NCBI RefSeq assembly: GCF_004758605.1
Contig: NZ_CP038512.1
Span: 2,084,501 to 2,148,500, forward strand
Direction: 5' to 3'
DNA from: Deinococcus metallilatus
Lineage (GTDB): Bacteria; Deinococcota; Deinococci; Deinococcales; Deinococcaceae
DNA: 64,000 bases
Of the stretch, positions 55,244 through 64,000 are shown one piece after another (position 1 is the stretch's first letter; every line of letters starts with the position of its first letter). Made by a program: the position numbers and the translations under genes. The notes beneath the pieces were generated by a model. It was given only the letters and a program-made list of their open reading frames with translations, made no database searches and was not told the origin of the DNA.

Positions 55244-57256
55244 TTAGCGCGCGCGGATGCGGAAGACCGGGGCCCGGGTGGGAATCGCCAGCTCCCCGTG
55301 ACTGTCGAGCAGCCAGGCGTGTTCGCCGGGCACATGCAACTCCGGCTCGAAGTACCCGTCGGTGATGATCAGCAGCGGCATGTCCGCGGGCACGTCCTTC
55401 GCCGTGCGGATCAGGTCCACGCCGGGTTGCAGGACGGTGCCGCCCCCACCGACCAGCGTCACGCCGCTCCCCGCCGCCCAGGGACTGCGCCAGCCCAGGT
55501 CGTGCGCGCCCGCGTCGCAGGTCACCACCCGGAAGAGGTCGATGTCCAGCGTCTGCGCGGTGGTGGACAGGGCACCGAGGGCCAGCCCCAGGGTCCGCTC
55601 GTCCATACTCCCGCTGGTGTCGATCAGCACGCCCAGCACCTGTGCCTCTCGCTCCTGGTCCACGACGCAGGCCGGGCGGATGAGGTCCGGGGTGGATCCC
55701 TGCCGCCTTGACGCCCGTCCATAGCTGCGGCGGGTGTCCCCGGGCCGGAAGTGCTGCCCCAGGTAGCGGGCGAGTTCCACCCGCCAGGGCACACCGTGGG
55801 CCGCCCGCTGCCGGATCAGGCGGTCGAGTCCGGCGGGCAGCAGGCCGCGCATCTGGAGGGCCTCCATCTCGGCCAGACCGCGCCGCAACCGTTCGAGCAG
55901 GATGCTGTCGTGGTCGTGGGCCACGCTGCTGCCCTGTTCCGCCCGGTTCAGCAGCCGGGCGTACCGCTCGTCCCCGTCAAGGATGTCCTCCCCGCTTCCC
56001 CGCAGGGTCTGGAGGCGGCGGGCCAGGCGCACGTTGCGAGCGAGCTTCGAGTAGATGGCCTCCGCGCTGCCCAGCGCCGCGAGGTCCGAATCCAGGCAGC
56101 CCCCGGCAGGCATGACCCCGAAGCGCATCTCGGTCAGCCAGGCGTTGATCATCAGGTCACAGGCGATATTGAAGAGTTCCGGGTCCCGGCCCTGGCGCCG
56201 CTCGTGGTGGCCCAGGGCGACGTGCAGGGCTTCGTGGGCGATCACGAAGCGGGCCTCCTCCAGGCTCAGCCCCGCCCCGGGATTGATGTAGATGACGCCC
56301 CGTTCCACCGCTACGGCGCCGATGCGGATGTCCAGGCGGCGGCAGACCTCGGGGTCCTCGCACAGGGTCATCCCGGCCAGGATGGGACCCAGCAGGGGAA
56401 AGCTCTCGCGGAAGTCCCGCCACGCCAGTTGTGCCCGGCTGGGGGGAGGTGAGGCCGCCCGCGCTTCCCGCAACCCCGGCACCTCATCCAGGGTCCGGGT
56501 CCCCACCCGTTCGATGCTGGCCCGTAACTGGTCGTGGATGCCCCGCTGCCGCGCTTCCCGCCGCGCCTGCCAGAAGGAGCGCAGGGCGTCCACCTCGGAC
56601 AGCTTGCACTTCCCGGTGTTGGCCGCCCGTTCCAATGAACGCAGCCGTTCTTCGATGCGGCCCGGCCCCCGCCCGGCGACGCCCGACGGAATCCGGCGCG
56701 AGAGAGCCAGAGACGGTCCATGCGGCTCGATGTCGGCGGCGCGGACGGTCCCGGACTGCAGGAGTTCCAGCGCCTGTGTGAGGTCCGTCATGTGCGGTAT
56801 GCCGGGCGGGACCAGGGCGAGGCGCTCAGCCTCCTGTCCCCTTGCACTGCGGATCAGGCTGTAGGCCACCAGGGCACTTGCCGCGCTGAGTTCCGCTTCC
56901 CGCTGCCCGTCTGTACACCAGTTCCCACCAGCTCTTTCCAGCGCCCACAGGGGATGGGCCAGGCCCACCTGATGCACCGCCCGTTCCAGGTGATGCAGGT
57001 ACAGGCGACGGTTGAACTCGCGCTCCCGGTCGAGCCGCCTCCGGTCGTTGAACACCAGCCAGCCCGCCGGGGAGATCACGATGGGCGATTGCCCCGCCTC
57101 GCCACTGTAGGCGTTGATCTGCCTCCACTGCCCGGCGGGGACGTTCCACCAGTGGTCGCCCAGGTCGATGCCCTCCAGAGCGCCGTTCATCGAGCCGAGG
57201 TTAAGTTCGCTCCAGCGAAGCTGCATCGCGCGTTCGTCTGCGAGACTGGTGCCCAT
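55244..57256 (-). CDS. VWA-like protein with a putative metallopeptidase domain (DUF2201-like)
   Basis: A 670-residue cytoplasmic protein. The central part has 'FVIAHEALHVALGHHERRQG', an HExxH-type site with a third His, followed by 'NIACDLMINAWLTEMRFGVM', as in DUF2201 putative metallopeptidases. The C-terminus is VWA-like: 'VLGVLIDTSGSMDERTLGLA' is the MIDAS DxSxS, with 'VGGGGTVLQPGVDLIRTAKD' and 'PLLIITDGYFEP' later. The start at 57256 overlaps the stop of the MoxR-type ATPase by one base. ATPase plus VWA pairs act as chaperone-like remodelling systems; the target is unknown. Confidence 0.82.
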   Translation of the reverse strand: MGTSLADERAMQLRWSELNLGSMNGALEGIDLGDHWWNVPAGQWRQINAYSGEAGQSPIVISPAGWLVFNDRRRLDREREFNRRLYLHHLERAVHQVGLAHPLWALERAGGNWCTDGQREAELSAASALVAYSLIRSARGQEAERLALVPPGIPHMTDLTQALELLQSGTVRAADIEPHGPSLALSRRIPSGVAGRGPGRIEERLRSLERAANTGKCKLSEVDALRSFWQARREARQRGIHDQLRASIERVGTRTLDEVPGLREARAASPPPSRAQLAWRDFRESFPLLGPILAGMTLCEDPEVCRRLDIRIGAVAVERGVIYINPGAGLSLEEARFVIAHEALHVALGHHERRQGRDPELFNIACDLMINAWLTEMRFGVMPAGGCLDSDLAALGSAEAIYSKLARNVRLARRLQTLRGSGEDILDGDERYARLLNRAEQGSSVAHDHDSILLERLRRGLAEMEALQMRGLLPAGLDRLIRQRAAHGVPWRVELARYLGQHFRPGDTRRSYGRASRRQGSTPDLIRPACVVDQEREAQVLGVLIDTSGSMDERTLGLALGALSTTAQTLDIDLFRVVTCDAGAHDLGWRSPWAAGSGVTLVGGGGTVLQPGVDLIRTAKDVPADMPLLIITDGYFEPELHVPGEHAWLLDSHGELAIPTRAPVFRIRAR

Positions 57257-58332
57257 CAGACCCACGCCCGCATGGCAGGCAGTTCCTCGATCACCTGCGA
57301 GACGAACCACTCCGGCAGCCCTTCACGGTTCACGATCAGCATCGCGATCTCCGGACTGCGCAGGGCGAACTCCGCGATCAACCGCTTGCCGCCCAGCGCC
57401 AGGGCCAGGCTCTCGCCGCGCAGCCGGACCTCCTCGCGGGGCAGTTCGGTGGCGAGCCTCATGCCCAGCAGGTGGGCGAGTTCGATGGCGACCGAGCGCT
57501 GCGCCTCCATGTCGGGAAGCTTCGCCTCGCCGCGCAGCAGGCGGCCCAGGTTCAGGCCCTCATGCCGGGTCTTCACCCAGGCCAGAAAGCCCTCGGCCTG
57601 CCCGGCCGAGAGGGTACTCCCGGCCGCCAGGCGGATCAGGTCGAGAGGTTCGTCCTGGCCCTCCTCGGAAACACGGGGCACGCCCATCTCCGTCAGGACG
57701 TCGGACGCCAGATGCCAACTGCGCGGCGTGGTGAATACCTCGTCTCCTCCGGGAACGTTGCCACTCAGCACCGAGACACCACGGGCTTCGACATATCCGG
57801 TGACCAACGGGTGCAGTCCGGCCTGATGTGCCCAGCTCAGCCAGCCTTTCAGGTCCAGCCGCAGTTCCACATGCACCATCCGGTTGATCAGGGGGGCGGG
57901 GAGCGGGCGGGCGACGGCGTTCGTGCCGGCCCCGTTCCCGGCACAGACGACCGCAGAACCCTCCGGCAGGCGGTACTCGCCGATGGTGCGGTCGTGAATC
58001 AGGGAGAACAGGGCGCGTTGCACGTCCGAGTGGGCGCCGTTGATCTCGTCGAGGAACAGGATGTAGGGCTCGGGGCGGGCAATGATCGACGGGGGATAGA
58101 AGCGGCTGGTGCGGGTGGTGTGGTCGGGGATGGGGACGCCGATCAGGTCCTCGCTGGCCATCTGGGAGGCCATCGCCACCTGGACAGGCATGCCGACGGC
58201 CCGGCCGAACTGCTCGACGGCGCTGCTCTTGCCGATCCCGGGTGGGCCCCAGATCATCACGGGGCGGCGGGTGGAGACGTTCGTCAGCAGCTCGACGAGC
58301 TGGGTGTGGTTGACTTTCGGGATGTCCTGCAA
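57256..58332 (-). CDS. MoxR-type AAA+ ATPase
   Basis: A 358-residue AAA+ protein. 'RRPVMIWGPPGIGKSSAVEQ' is Walker A, 'PYILFLDEINGAHSDVQRAL' Walker B, 'AVVCAGNGAGTNAVARPLPA' sensor 1 and 'PLINRMVHVELRLDLKGWL' the arginine-finger segment. The C-terminal part is helical. I prefer a TTG start (58332) four bases after TTAGGAG because the upstream frame to a GTG at 58425 is Pro/Arg-rich. It works with the VWA protein encoded next; the two genes overlap by one base. Confidence 0.82.
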   Translation of the reverse strand: MQDIPKVNHTQLVELLTNVSTRRPVMIWGPPGIGKSSAVEQFGRAVGMPVQVAMASQMASEDLIGVPIPDHTTRTSRFYPPSIIARPEPYILFLDEINGAHSDVQRALFSLIHDRTIGEYRLPEGSAVVCAGNGAGTNAVARPLPAPLINRMVHVELRLDLKGWLSWAHQAGLHPLVTGYVEARGVSVLSGNVPGGDEVFTTPRSWHLASDVLTEMGVPRVSEEGQDEPLDLIRLAAGSTLSAGQAEGFLAWVKTRHEGLNLGRLLRGEAKLPDMEAQRSVAIELAHLLGMRLATELPREEVRLRGESLALALGGKRLIAEFALRSPEIAMLIVNREGLPEWFVSQVIEELPAMRAWV

Positions 58333-58476
58333 GGTACTCCTAAGTTGAGGAAAGGGTAAGCCGTGTGCCGGTGACGCCTTTGCTGAGCCTCGGCGTGGGA
58401 ACCGCGGAGCAGCCCCAGGCTCCACCCGGCACCTTCATGTGCACGCTCAAACGAGCGCCGCCCGGGCAGGCTGCCC

Positions 58477-59052
58477 TCACAGGATGGAGCTGGCCGCCTG
58501 GCCCCTGTCCTCCCGGCTCCAGACGCCGTCCCGGACCATCCTCGCAATCAGAGCCGCAATGTTCCAGGCGTCGTCTGCGCCGCAGTGGTGGATGCCCTCC
58601 AGCATGCAGGCCTTCCGCTGGAGGGCACGCGCCATCCCTCGCCGCCTGAGGCCATACCCACTGGCGTACACCTGCTTGGCATTCACGTGCCGGGAGCCGA
58701 AAGGATATCGGACCTCTCCCCCATACTGCCGCTCGAACTGTTTGCGGTCGTAGTCGCCCCAGCTTGCCCAGGGCCGGGACTCCGAGGAGAACTCGCGCCG
58801 CAGGATCTCGCAGGCTTCGCGAAAGGGAATGCCCGCCGCGACCTTCTCCGGTGTCAGCCCGGTGAGCTGCGTGCAGAAGGCACTGACCTCCGAATGCTCG
58901 GGCCGAACGAGCAGGCTGCATTTCTCCAGCCGCTCGAGCGACACGAGGTCCAGCACGCAGAGGCCGATCTCGATGATCTCGCTGCGCTGACCCGGCGGAG
59001 GCTCTCCCGCCCAGCAGGTGGCCTCCACGTCCACGACGTTGAGCAGCGTCAC
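58477..59052 (-). CDS. DEDDh 3'-5' exonuclease (ERI1/KapD-like)
   Basis: A 191-residue nuclease. 'LLNVVDVEATCWAGEPPPGQ' carries the Asp-x-Glu of motif I, 'IIEIGLCVLDLVSLERLEKC' follows, 'ASWGDYDRKQFERQYG' is motif II (Asp), and 'EGIHHCGADDAWNIAALIAR' is motif III with His and Asp. The layout fits ERI1-type RNA exonucleases. It starts at a GTG that overlaps the RNA ligase stop by four bases, so it is coupled to RNA ligation and may trim ends before sealing. Confidence 0.85.
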   Translation of the reverse strand: MTLLNVVDVEATCWAGEPPPGQRSEIIEIGLCVLDLVSLERLEKCSLLVRPEHSEVSAFCTQLTGLTPEKVAAGIPFREACEILRREFSSESRPWASWGDYDRKQFERQYGGEVRYPFGSRHVNAKQVYASGYGLRRRGMARALQRKACMLEGIHHCGADDAWNIAALIARMVRDGVWSREDRGQAASSIL

Positions 59053-60077
59053 GAGAACTCCTCCCCGGTCTCCTTCTTCGCGTAGGCGTCGGAGATCAGC
59101 TTCAGGCTCAGGTCGCGCCTGACCTCGGACGGGCGCGGGACCTCGGGCGTGACCACCACACCTTCCCGGATGTGCACTTCCTGGCTGGAGACGGTTTCCA
59201 TTCCGCCGCGCAAGGCGCGCAGCTTCGCCTCGTCGAACGGCCCCTCGTACAGCACGGGCACACCGCGCTCCACAAACCAGGTCGGCCACTCCGCCCGCGG
59301 CAGCGGACGGCCCGCGTGGACGATACGGATGATGAACACCGCAGGGTTCCTCTGACCATAGGAGAAGCCGTTCTGCACCGGCAGCACTTCACCGAAGACC
59401 TGGAGTTCCCCGGTTGGAAAGGCCGCGTCCGCCGCCTCGAACAGCCCGGTCCGCCGCGCCGCCCGCCAGTACACGTTCGTATCGCTGGGCTTGAGGGTCA
59501 GGCGGTGGCGCGAGAGCCCCTTGCTGGTCACCCGCCACTCGCCGTCCGCCGCGCGGAAGTACACGCCCTGCGTGCCGTGCAGCTTCTCGGTGACGATCAC
59601 CGGCTCGCCCGGCCGGAACTCGCCCGCGTAGATGCCGAACTGCTCCACGTCGTGGTGCCCGTAATGCGGGGCGGCGGTGAGAGGCGCGACCTCCCCCGCC
59701 AGGCTGACGGGGATCGGCGGCTCCCAGAAGGTGATGCCGAGCCGGGCGGAGAGGTCCTCCCCGAAGGGCGCGTCCTCCAGGCCCTCCAGGGGCAGGACCA
59801 CGCCCTGGGACAGCTCCCCGCGCAGCCAGACGGCGCCGACCCGGTTCTTCTCGGGACCGTGCAGGTACGACACGCCCGTGTCCGCGTTGACATACCGCGC
59901 CGCCAGGTGAGGCGGGAGCAGGGCCCGCTCAGGGGCGACGACGATGGGGGTGCCGTCCTGATATTCCCCCTTGCGGACGACCAGTTGAAAGGAACCGACC
60001 TTGCACAGCTCCAGGCGTTCGGCATCCGGGTGGGGAAAGAGGCGGGCGCGGTCCTTGATCACTTGTGGGGTGGCCAT
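59049..60077 (-). CDS. RNA ligase, DraRnl (Rnl5) family
   Basis: A 342-residue ATP-dependent RNA ligase like the Deinococcus radiodurans enzyme DraRnl (DRB0094), which seals 3'-OH/5'-phosphate nicks in RNA. An N-terminal OB-like module ('DRARLFPHPDAERLELCKVG') precedes the nucleotidyltransferase domain. Motif I is 'PVIVTEKLHGTQGVYFRAAD' (Lys is the adenylated residue), motif III 'GELQVFGEVLPVQNGFSYGQ', and a motif IV-like 'HIREGVVVTPEV'. 'SLKLISDAYAKKETGEEF' is motif V. It is followed by an exonuclease with a four-base overlap, then the ATPase and VWA protein. Confidence 0.92.
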   Translation of the reverse strand: MATPQVIKDRARLFPHPDAERLELCKVGSFQLVVRKGEYQDGTPIVVAPERALLPPHLAARYVNADTGVSYLHGPEKNRVGAVWLRGELSQGVVLPLEGLEDAPFGEDLSARLGITFWEPPIPVSLAGEVAPLTAAPHYGHHDVEQFGIYAGEFRPGEPVIVTEKLHGTQGVYFRAADGEWRVTSKGLSRHRLTLKPSDTNVYWRAARRTGLFEAADAAFPTGELQVFGEVLPVQNGFSYGQRNPAVFIIRIVHAGRPLPRAEWPTWFVERGVPVLYEGPFDEAKLRALRGGMETVSSQEVHIREGVVVTPEVPRPSEVRRDLSLKLISDAYAKKETGEEFS

Positions 60078-60149
60078 ACGTAGCTTCTCCTGTCGAGGCC
60101 GTCTCCTGCGGCCACGGGGAAGCGTAGGAAAGAAGCAGCAGGGGCCGCA

Positions 60150-60431
60150 TCAGCCAACTTCACTGGGCGCTGTAGGCGAAATGAGCGGTCGGTGCGCGGC
60201 GCAGGCGGGGCAGCAGCGCAGTTCGCGTACGATCTCCTCGCCCTGGCCACCAGGGTCGTCCCGGCGTTCGAGGTGCTTACGGGGAATCTTGCGTCCGTTC
60301 CGGCCGCGCCTGGGAAGGCCGGGATGGGCGTCCTTGCGCGGGGGGTAGGTGCGGGCACGGGTCTGGATGGGCAGCATCACGCTGGGGGTACCGGCAGGTT
60401 GAACCTGCAGGCAGCATTCGCATCGGTACAT
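60150..60431 (-). CDS. Small zinc-ribbon-like protein, Deinococcus-type conserved hypothetical
   Basis: A 93-residue protein with two Cys pairs, 'MYRCECCLQVQPAGTPSVML' at the start and 'EEIVRELRCCPACAAHRPLI' near the end, with 'QTRARTYPPRKDAHPG' and 'RRDDPGGQGEE' between. This layout (CxxC, about 70 residues, CxxC) is one I associate with small Deinococcus proteins of unknown role, probably binding zinc. It is 72 bases upstream of the RNA ligase on the same strand, so it may belong to that operon. No strong ribosome site is seen. Confidence 0.65.
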   Translation of the reverse strand: MYRCECCLQVQPAGTPSVMLPIQTRARTYPPRKDAHPGLPRRGRNGRKIPRKHLERRDDPGGQGEEIVRELRCCPACAAHRPLISPTAPSEVG

Positions 60432-60751
60432 CGTCTGCAGCCGGGGGTCCGGGCAGGGCTGCGTCCCGGGTGGACAGGGCGGAAGGGCCAGGATGATGGC
60501 TGGGCTCCGCCAGCAGTCAAATCGGCCAGTTCTTCCTGGATGATCTCAGTTCACGTCGCTCGGCCTTGGTGTCAGGGTTCCCGGTGATGTTGTTTCACCC
60601 TGGGAAGGGCCGCGTCCCCGCGCTGGCTGCGAAGATACCACATCTCTCCTCGGACAGCGCCGTTGTACGGCCCTTCCCGGCACTGTCTGTGGCCACGCGG
60701 TTCCGGCAACCTCAGCGACCGAGTGTGCCTGACTGGGCGCCGAGGTGCCGA
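60432..60751. other. Gap (320 bp), no gene recognised
   Basis: Between the small CxxC protein gene and the polymerase remnant. Open frames exist on both strands but none shows a family match or ribosome site. A promoter for the leftward CxxC/RNA ligase operon is expected near its left side, but no convincing boxes were found. Confidence 0.35.
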
Positions 60752-62078
60752 TCAGAGCCCCGGATGGGCCTGGGCGGCGGGTTCTCCCGGCGGTTGCGGG
60801 CGCAGGGGAAGGGCACAGGGTGAGGTGACGGCGTTCCAGATGGGGCGCATCTGTTCGAAGGGCCGGTCGAACAACCCCGGCTGGCCGCGCTGTTCGAACA
60901 GTTGCCGGTACTCCTCGGGCCGCAGGCCCTTGCGGAGGCGGGAGGCGTAGCTGCTCAGCAGGTTCACCGCGTAGTGCCGCGCGTCATAATCCCGCCCACC
61001 GGCGTCCGAGAGGACCACCAGACCCTCACCCTGCCGGTGGTACACGTGGAAACTCTCGCCCGCCCGCCAGGTGGCGTCATGAGCGCGCAGCGCCTCGTAC
61101 ACCGCCTCCTTCCGGCCTGACCGCGTGGCGGCGTACTGCTCGGGGGTCTTCGTGACCCGCACGCGGCTGGCGACCTCCGCGTTGGTGAAGCGCCGTTCCT
61201 CCAGGTCCCCGAGCGTGTCGAGGTACGCGTCCCGCACTCCGGGGATGTTCCCCTCCAGCAGGCAGCCGAGGGCCCGGCAGAGGAACCGCTGCCCGTACGC
61301 CTCTGAACGCCGGGACTCGAAGGCTGCGCCGCGCAGCTCGAGCCGCCCGTCGTACCTGAGCAGGGCGTAGTTCTTGATCTCGTGGCTGAGCATGGCCCTG
61401 GCCCGCCCGTCGAACTCCAGGGACACCCCGGCGGGCAGCAGGGCGTCCACCTCGGCGATGAGGCGCCGTTCGTCGCTTTCCGTCCACCCTTCGGGGCTGG
61501 AGAAGAACACCCGTCCGTGTCCGCCTCGATCAGGGTCACACCCCGCTCCCCCAGCGCCCGGACCACCTGGTGCAGCACCTCGCGGCCCCGTCTCGTGATG
61601 CGGTCAGCTGCCGCCCGGTCCTGGAACAGGGCCAGCCGCCCAGCGCCCAGGTACCCGTACCCCGAGTTCACGACGATCTTCATCGCGCTCTGCATGGCGT
61701 CGTGCTCGCCCGGGTCTCCCCTCCTGGCTGCGGCCTTGTGCTGCAGTCGCAGGGCGGTGAGGTGGTCCATCAGGTGCAGGAACACCCCCAGGGGATCACA
61801 GCTCGGGCCGATGCGCTCCTCACGGATCAGGCTGGGGTACATGCTCGCGATATCAGCCTTCACCACCCGGGGCAAGACGCCCTCCGCGTACAGGTGTACC
61901 GCGCCGCCCTGGTGAGGCGAGAGGTCCCGCTCCGGCTCCCCGGGCAGTGCGTGCCCCGCCAGGAGGTACGCGCGGACCATCATCGGCTCCAGCATTCCCG
62001 TGGCTGTGCCCGCGTAGGGCAGGCGGTGGTAGGGCCTCGGCGCCATCTTCGCCAGGGCAAACGAGGGGGCCAACTGGG
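60752..62078 (-). pseudogene. Family B DNA polymerase remnant, frameshifted and 5'-truncated
   Basis: Two adjacent frames encode the palm and thumb of a family B polymerase. The right one (62073 to about 61511) has 'VVKADIASMYPSLIREERIG' (motif A, DxxSLYPS-like), 'KIVVNSGYGYLGAGRLALFQ' (motif B end) and 'LIEADTDG' (motif C start). The left one (61510 to 60752) carries on with 'FFSSPEGWTESDERRLIAEV' and 'SHEIKNYALLRYDGRLELRG'. Restoring one G to the run at 61510-61512 would rejoin the frames. The exonuclease part is missing: the gene is cut at about 62079 by an IS element and its 5' half is not on the other side. Confidence 0.78.
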
Positions 62079-62104
62079 CCTACCCCGATGGTGGGTAGCT
62101 GAAG

Positions 62105-62874
62105 TTAAGCGGCTGTAGCTTGGCGTTCGAACTCGTGAGGCGTCAAGTCCCCAAGGGTGGAGTGGCGGCGCTGGCGGTTGTAGAAGCCTCAATGAACTCG
62201 AAGACCGCTCGCCGGGCGACTTCCCGATTCTCGAACATGGCGTCCTCGAACAGCTCCCGTTTCAGGGAGCTGAAAAAGCTCTCCACGACGGCATTATCCC
62301 AGCAATCCCCCTGGCGGCTCATGCTGCCCCTGGCCCGCAGGCGGGCCAGTTCTTCCTGAAAGACCCGGCTGGCGTATTGGCTCCCCCTATCGCTGTGATG
62401 GAGCAAACCCGGTGGCGGACAACGCCGTCCAGCGGCCCTCTGAAGGGCGACCAGCGGCAGGGTGGCGGGCATGGACGCGTCCATCGCATCCCCCACCACG
62501 ACCCGTGACTGCAGGTCCAGCGTGACCGCCAGGTACAACCAACCTTCTTTGGTCGGCAGCTACGTGAGGTCGGACGCCCAGACTTGATTGGGCTGCTGAA
62601 CCTCGAACTGACGGTCCAACAGCTTGGGGCAGACTGGGCGGGTGGGGTGACGGTCGGTGGTTCGCACCCAGCGGCGCTTTCCTTTGGCGCGCAACCCCCC
62701 TGAGCGCATCAGGCGAGCCACGCGCTTTCGAGACACCCGCAGACCCTCGGCCCGCAGTTCCGCGTGAACTCGTGGCGCCCCCTATCTGCCCTTGCTGCGT
62801 TAGTGAACGTCCAGGCGGTACTGCTCCCGGTGAGCGTGGATGAACTGGTACCTCACCGCGGGGTCTCTTTAGCG
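62105..62874 (-). pseudogene. IS3-family OrfB transposase, inactivated
   Basis: The N-terminal end reads 'VRYQFIHAHREQYRLDV', then sequence is missing, and 'GAPRVHAELRAEGLRVSRKR' resumes. The DDE core is seen as 'PNQVWASDLT' (first Asp), 'LLHHSDRGSQYASRVFQEEL' (second Asp) and 'SRQGDCWDNAVVESFFSSLK' (Glu). The true C-terminus ('FYNRQRRHSTLGDLTPHEFE') is in another frame. Two TAG codons sit where Tyr is expected, before GAPRV and after SDLT. Several independent lesions make it a dead gene. Confidence 0.82.
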
Positions 62875-63152
62875 AACAAGGCCGCCGCTTTTTTTAGAAG
62901 TTCTCTCTCCTGGCGCAAAATTTCGTTCTCTTTGCGCAGGCGTTGAATTTCCTGCTGCTCTGGGGTCAGCACCTGCTTCCCCTGACCGGGAAAGGCCGAC
63001 TCGCCCTTCTCCCACTCGGCGTTCATCCACTTCCTCAGCAGCGAGACGTCGATCCCCAGGTCACGGGCGGTGCCCCTGACGTTGCCGCTGGTTCGGGCGA
63101 GCTGAACGGCGTCTCGCTTGAACTCGGCGCTAGGCGTTCTACGGTTGGTCAT
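62853..63152 (-). CDS. IS3-family OrfA transposase subunit
   Basis: A 99-residue DNA-binding subunit. 'MTNRRTPSAEFKRDAVQLAR' opens the HTH_Tnp_1 domain, 'DLGIDVSLLRKWMNAEWEKG' has the recognition helix, and 'EIQRLRKENEILRQERELLK' is the leucine-zipper end. AGGAGG lies seven bases before the ATG at 63152. The frame is intact, but OrfB behind it is broken, so the element cannot move on its own. Confidence 0.9.
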   Translation of the reverse strand: MTNRRTPSAEFKRDAVQLARTSGNVRGTARDLGIDVSLLRKWMNAEWEKGESAFPGQGKQVLTPEQQEIQRLRKENEILRQERELLKKAAALFAKETPR

Positions 63153-63219
63153 GAGGGTGCCTCCTAATCTTCGAGGCTTATCCCCATCTACGCCATAACG
63201 GGTCACCCTCAGTCTCGCG

Positions 63220-63984
<765 letters not shown>

Positions 63985-64000
63985 AGAAACCGCCTCACGG

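Larger units (their letters stand above)
62079..63210 (-). mobile_element. IS3-family insertion sequence, decayed
   Basis: A roughly 1.13-kb element with an OrfA and a broken OrfB on the minus strand. The ends are related inverted repeats: read inward, the right end is TGACCCGTTATGGCGTAG and the left end TACCCCGATGGTGGGTAG. The left end lies in the polymerase gene and the right end about 10 bases past the recO stop. No clear target duplication was found, in line with a later deletion of the 5' polymerase part. Exact borders are uncertain by a few bases. Confidence 0.75.

Noticed and set aside
62853..62900. A programmed frameshift at the A-run in OrfA
   Set aside because: The -1 frame after the A-run meets a stop before the OrfB region, so a fusion would not form in this copy; overlap at the OrfA stop is more likely the original coupling.

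Overview
The window looks like chromosome or a large replicon of a Deinococcus species. It is GC-rich and carries a DraRnl-type RNA ligase, a small CxxC protein that I recall as Deinococcus-type, a zinc-finger RecO and many ABC importers for amino acids, peptides and bases. This assignment is inference from gene content; no rRNA or tRNA gene was seen.

Layout. (1) 1-4454, minus strand: a branched-chain-amino-acid-type ABC importer (livM end, livH, two solute-binding proteins) and a GntR/FadR-type regulator. (2) 4615-14300: an accessory stretch of single genes (MFS exporter, PhzF-like, two alpha/beta hydrolases, DHFR-like, two SDR/LysR-associated genes, a secreted propeller-like protein) with broken genes (RidA-like, IS1-like). 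(3) 14495-18591, minus: malonate/methylmalonate-semialdehyde dehydrogenase, omega-aminotransferase and a PucR-like regulator. (4) 18939-26663, minus: a seven-gene operon with an M20 hydrolase, an Opp/Dpp importer, a tartrate-dehydrogenase-like enzyme, an SDR and a P1 aminopeptidase, led by a good promoter. (5) 26927-37157, minus: preT, preA, an AT-rich insert gene, dihydropyrimidinase, a four-gene SsuABC/NMT1-type importer and an AllC-type ureidopropionase. With region 3 this encodes a whole reductive pyrimidine route: uracil or thymine to dihydropyrimidine, ureido acid, beta-amino acid, semialdehyde and acyl-CoA.

(6) 37281-39109: a broken VOC gene, an MFS exporter and a small broken ORF. (7) 39268-54645: a complete type I-E CRISPR-Cas locus. 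Array 1 (16 repeats, read leftward) lies behind cas3. A short exported peptide gene, a TPR/winged-helix regulator and a WYL regulator follow; then cas8e-cas11-cas7-cas5-cas6-cas1-cas2 run into array 2 (20 repeats, read rightward). Between the WYL gene and the cas operon sit two degenerate repeats enclosing a 31-nt pseudo-spacer. Its first 19 nt match, 17 of 19, a site next to an AAG PAM that covers the -35 box of the apparent cas promoter. This is the arrangement expected of a crRNA-like Cas autorepressor (CreR), and it is the most interesting finding here.

(8) 54650-55201: an integrase remnant abutting array 2. (9) 55244-60431, minus: a CxxC protein, RNA ligase, DEDDh exonuclease, MoxR-type ATPase and VWA/metallopeptidase-like protein, probably one RNA-repair or stress operon. 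(10) 60752-63984: a family B DNA polymerase remnant cut by a decayed IS3-family element, then recO.
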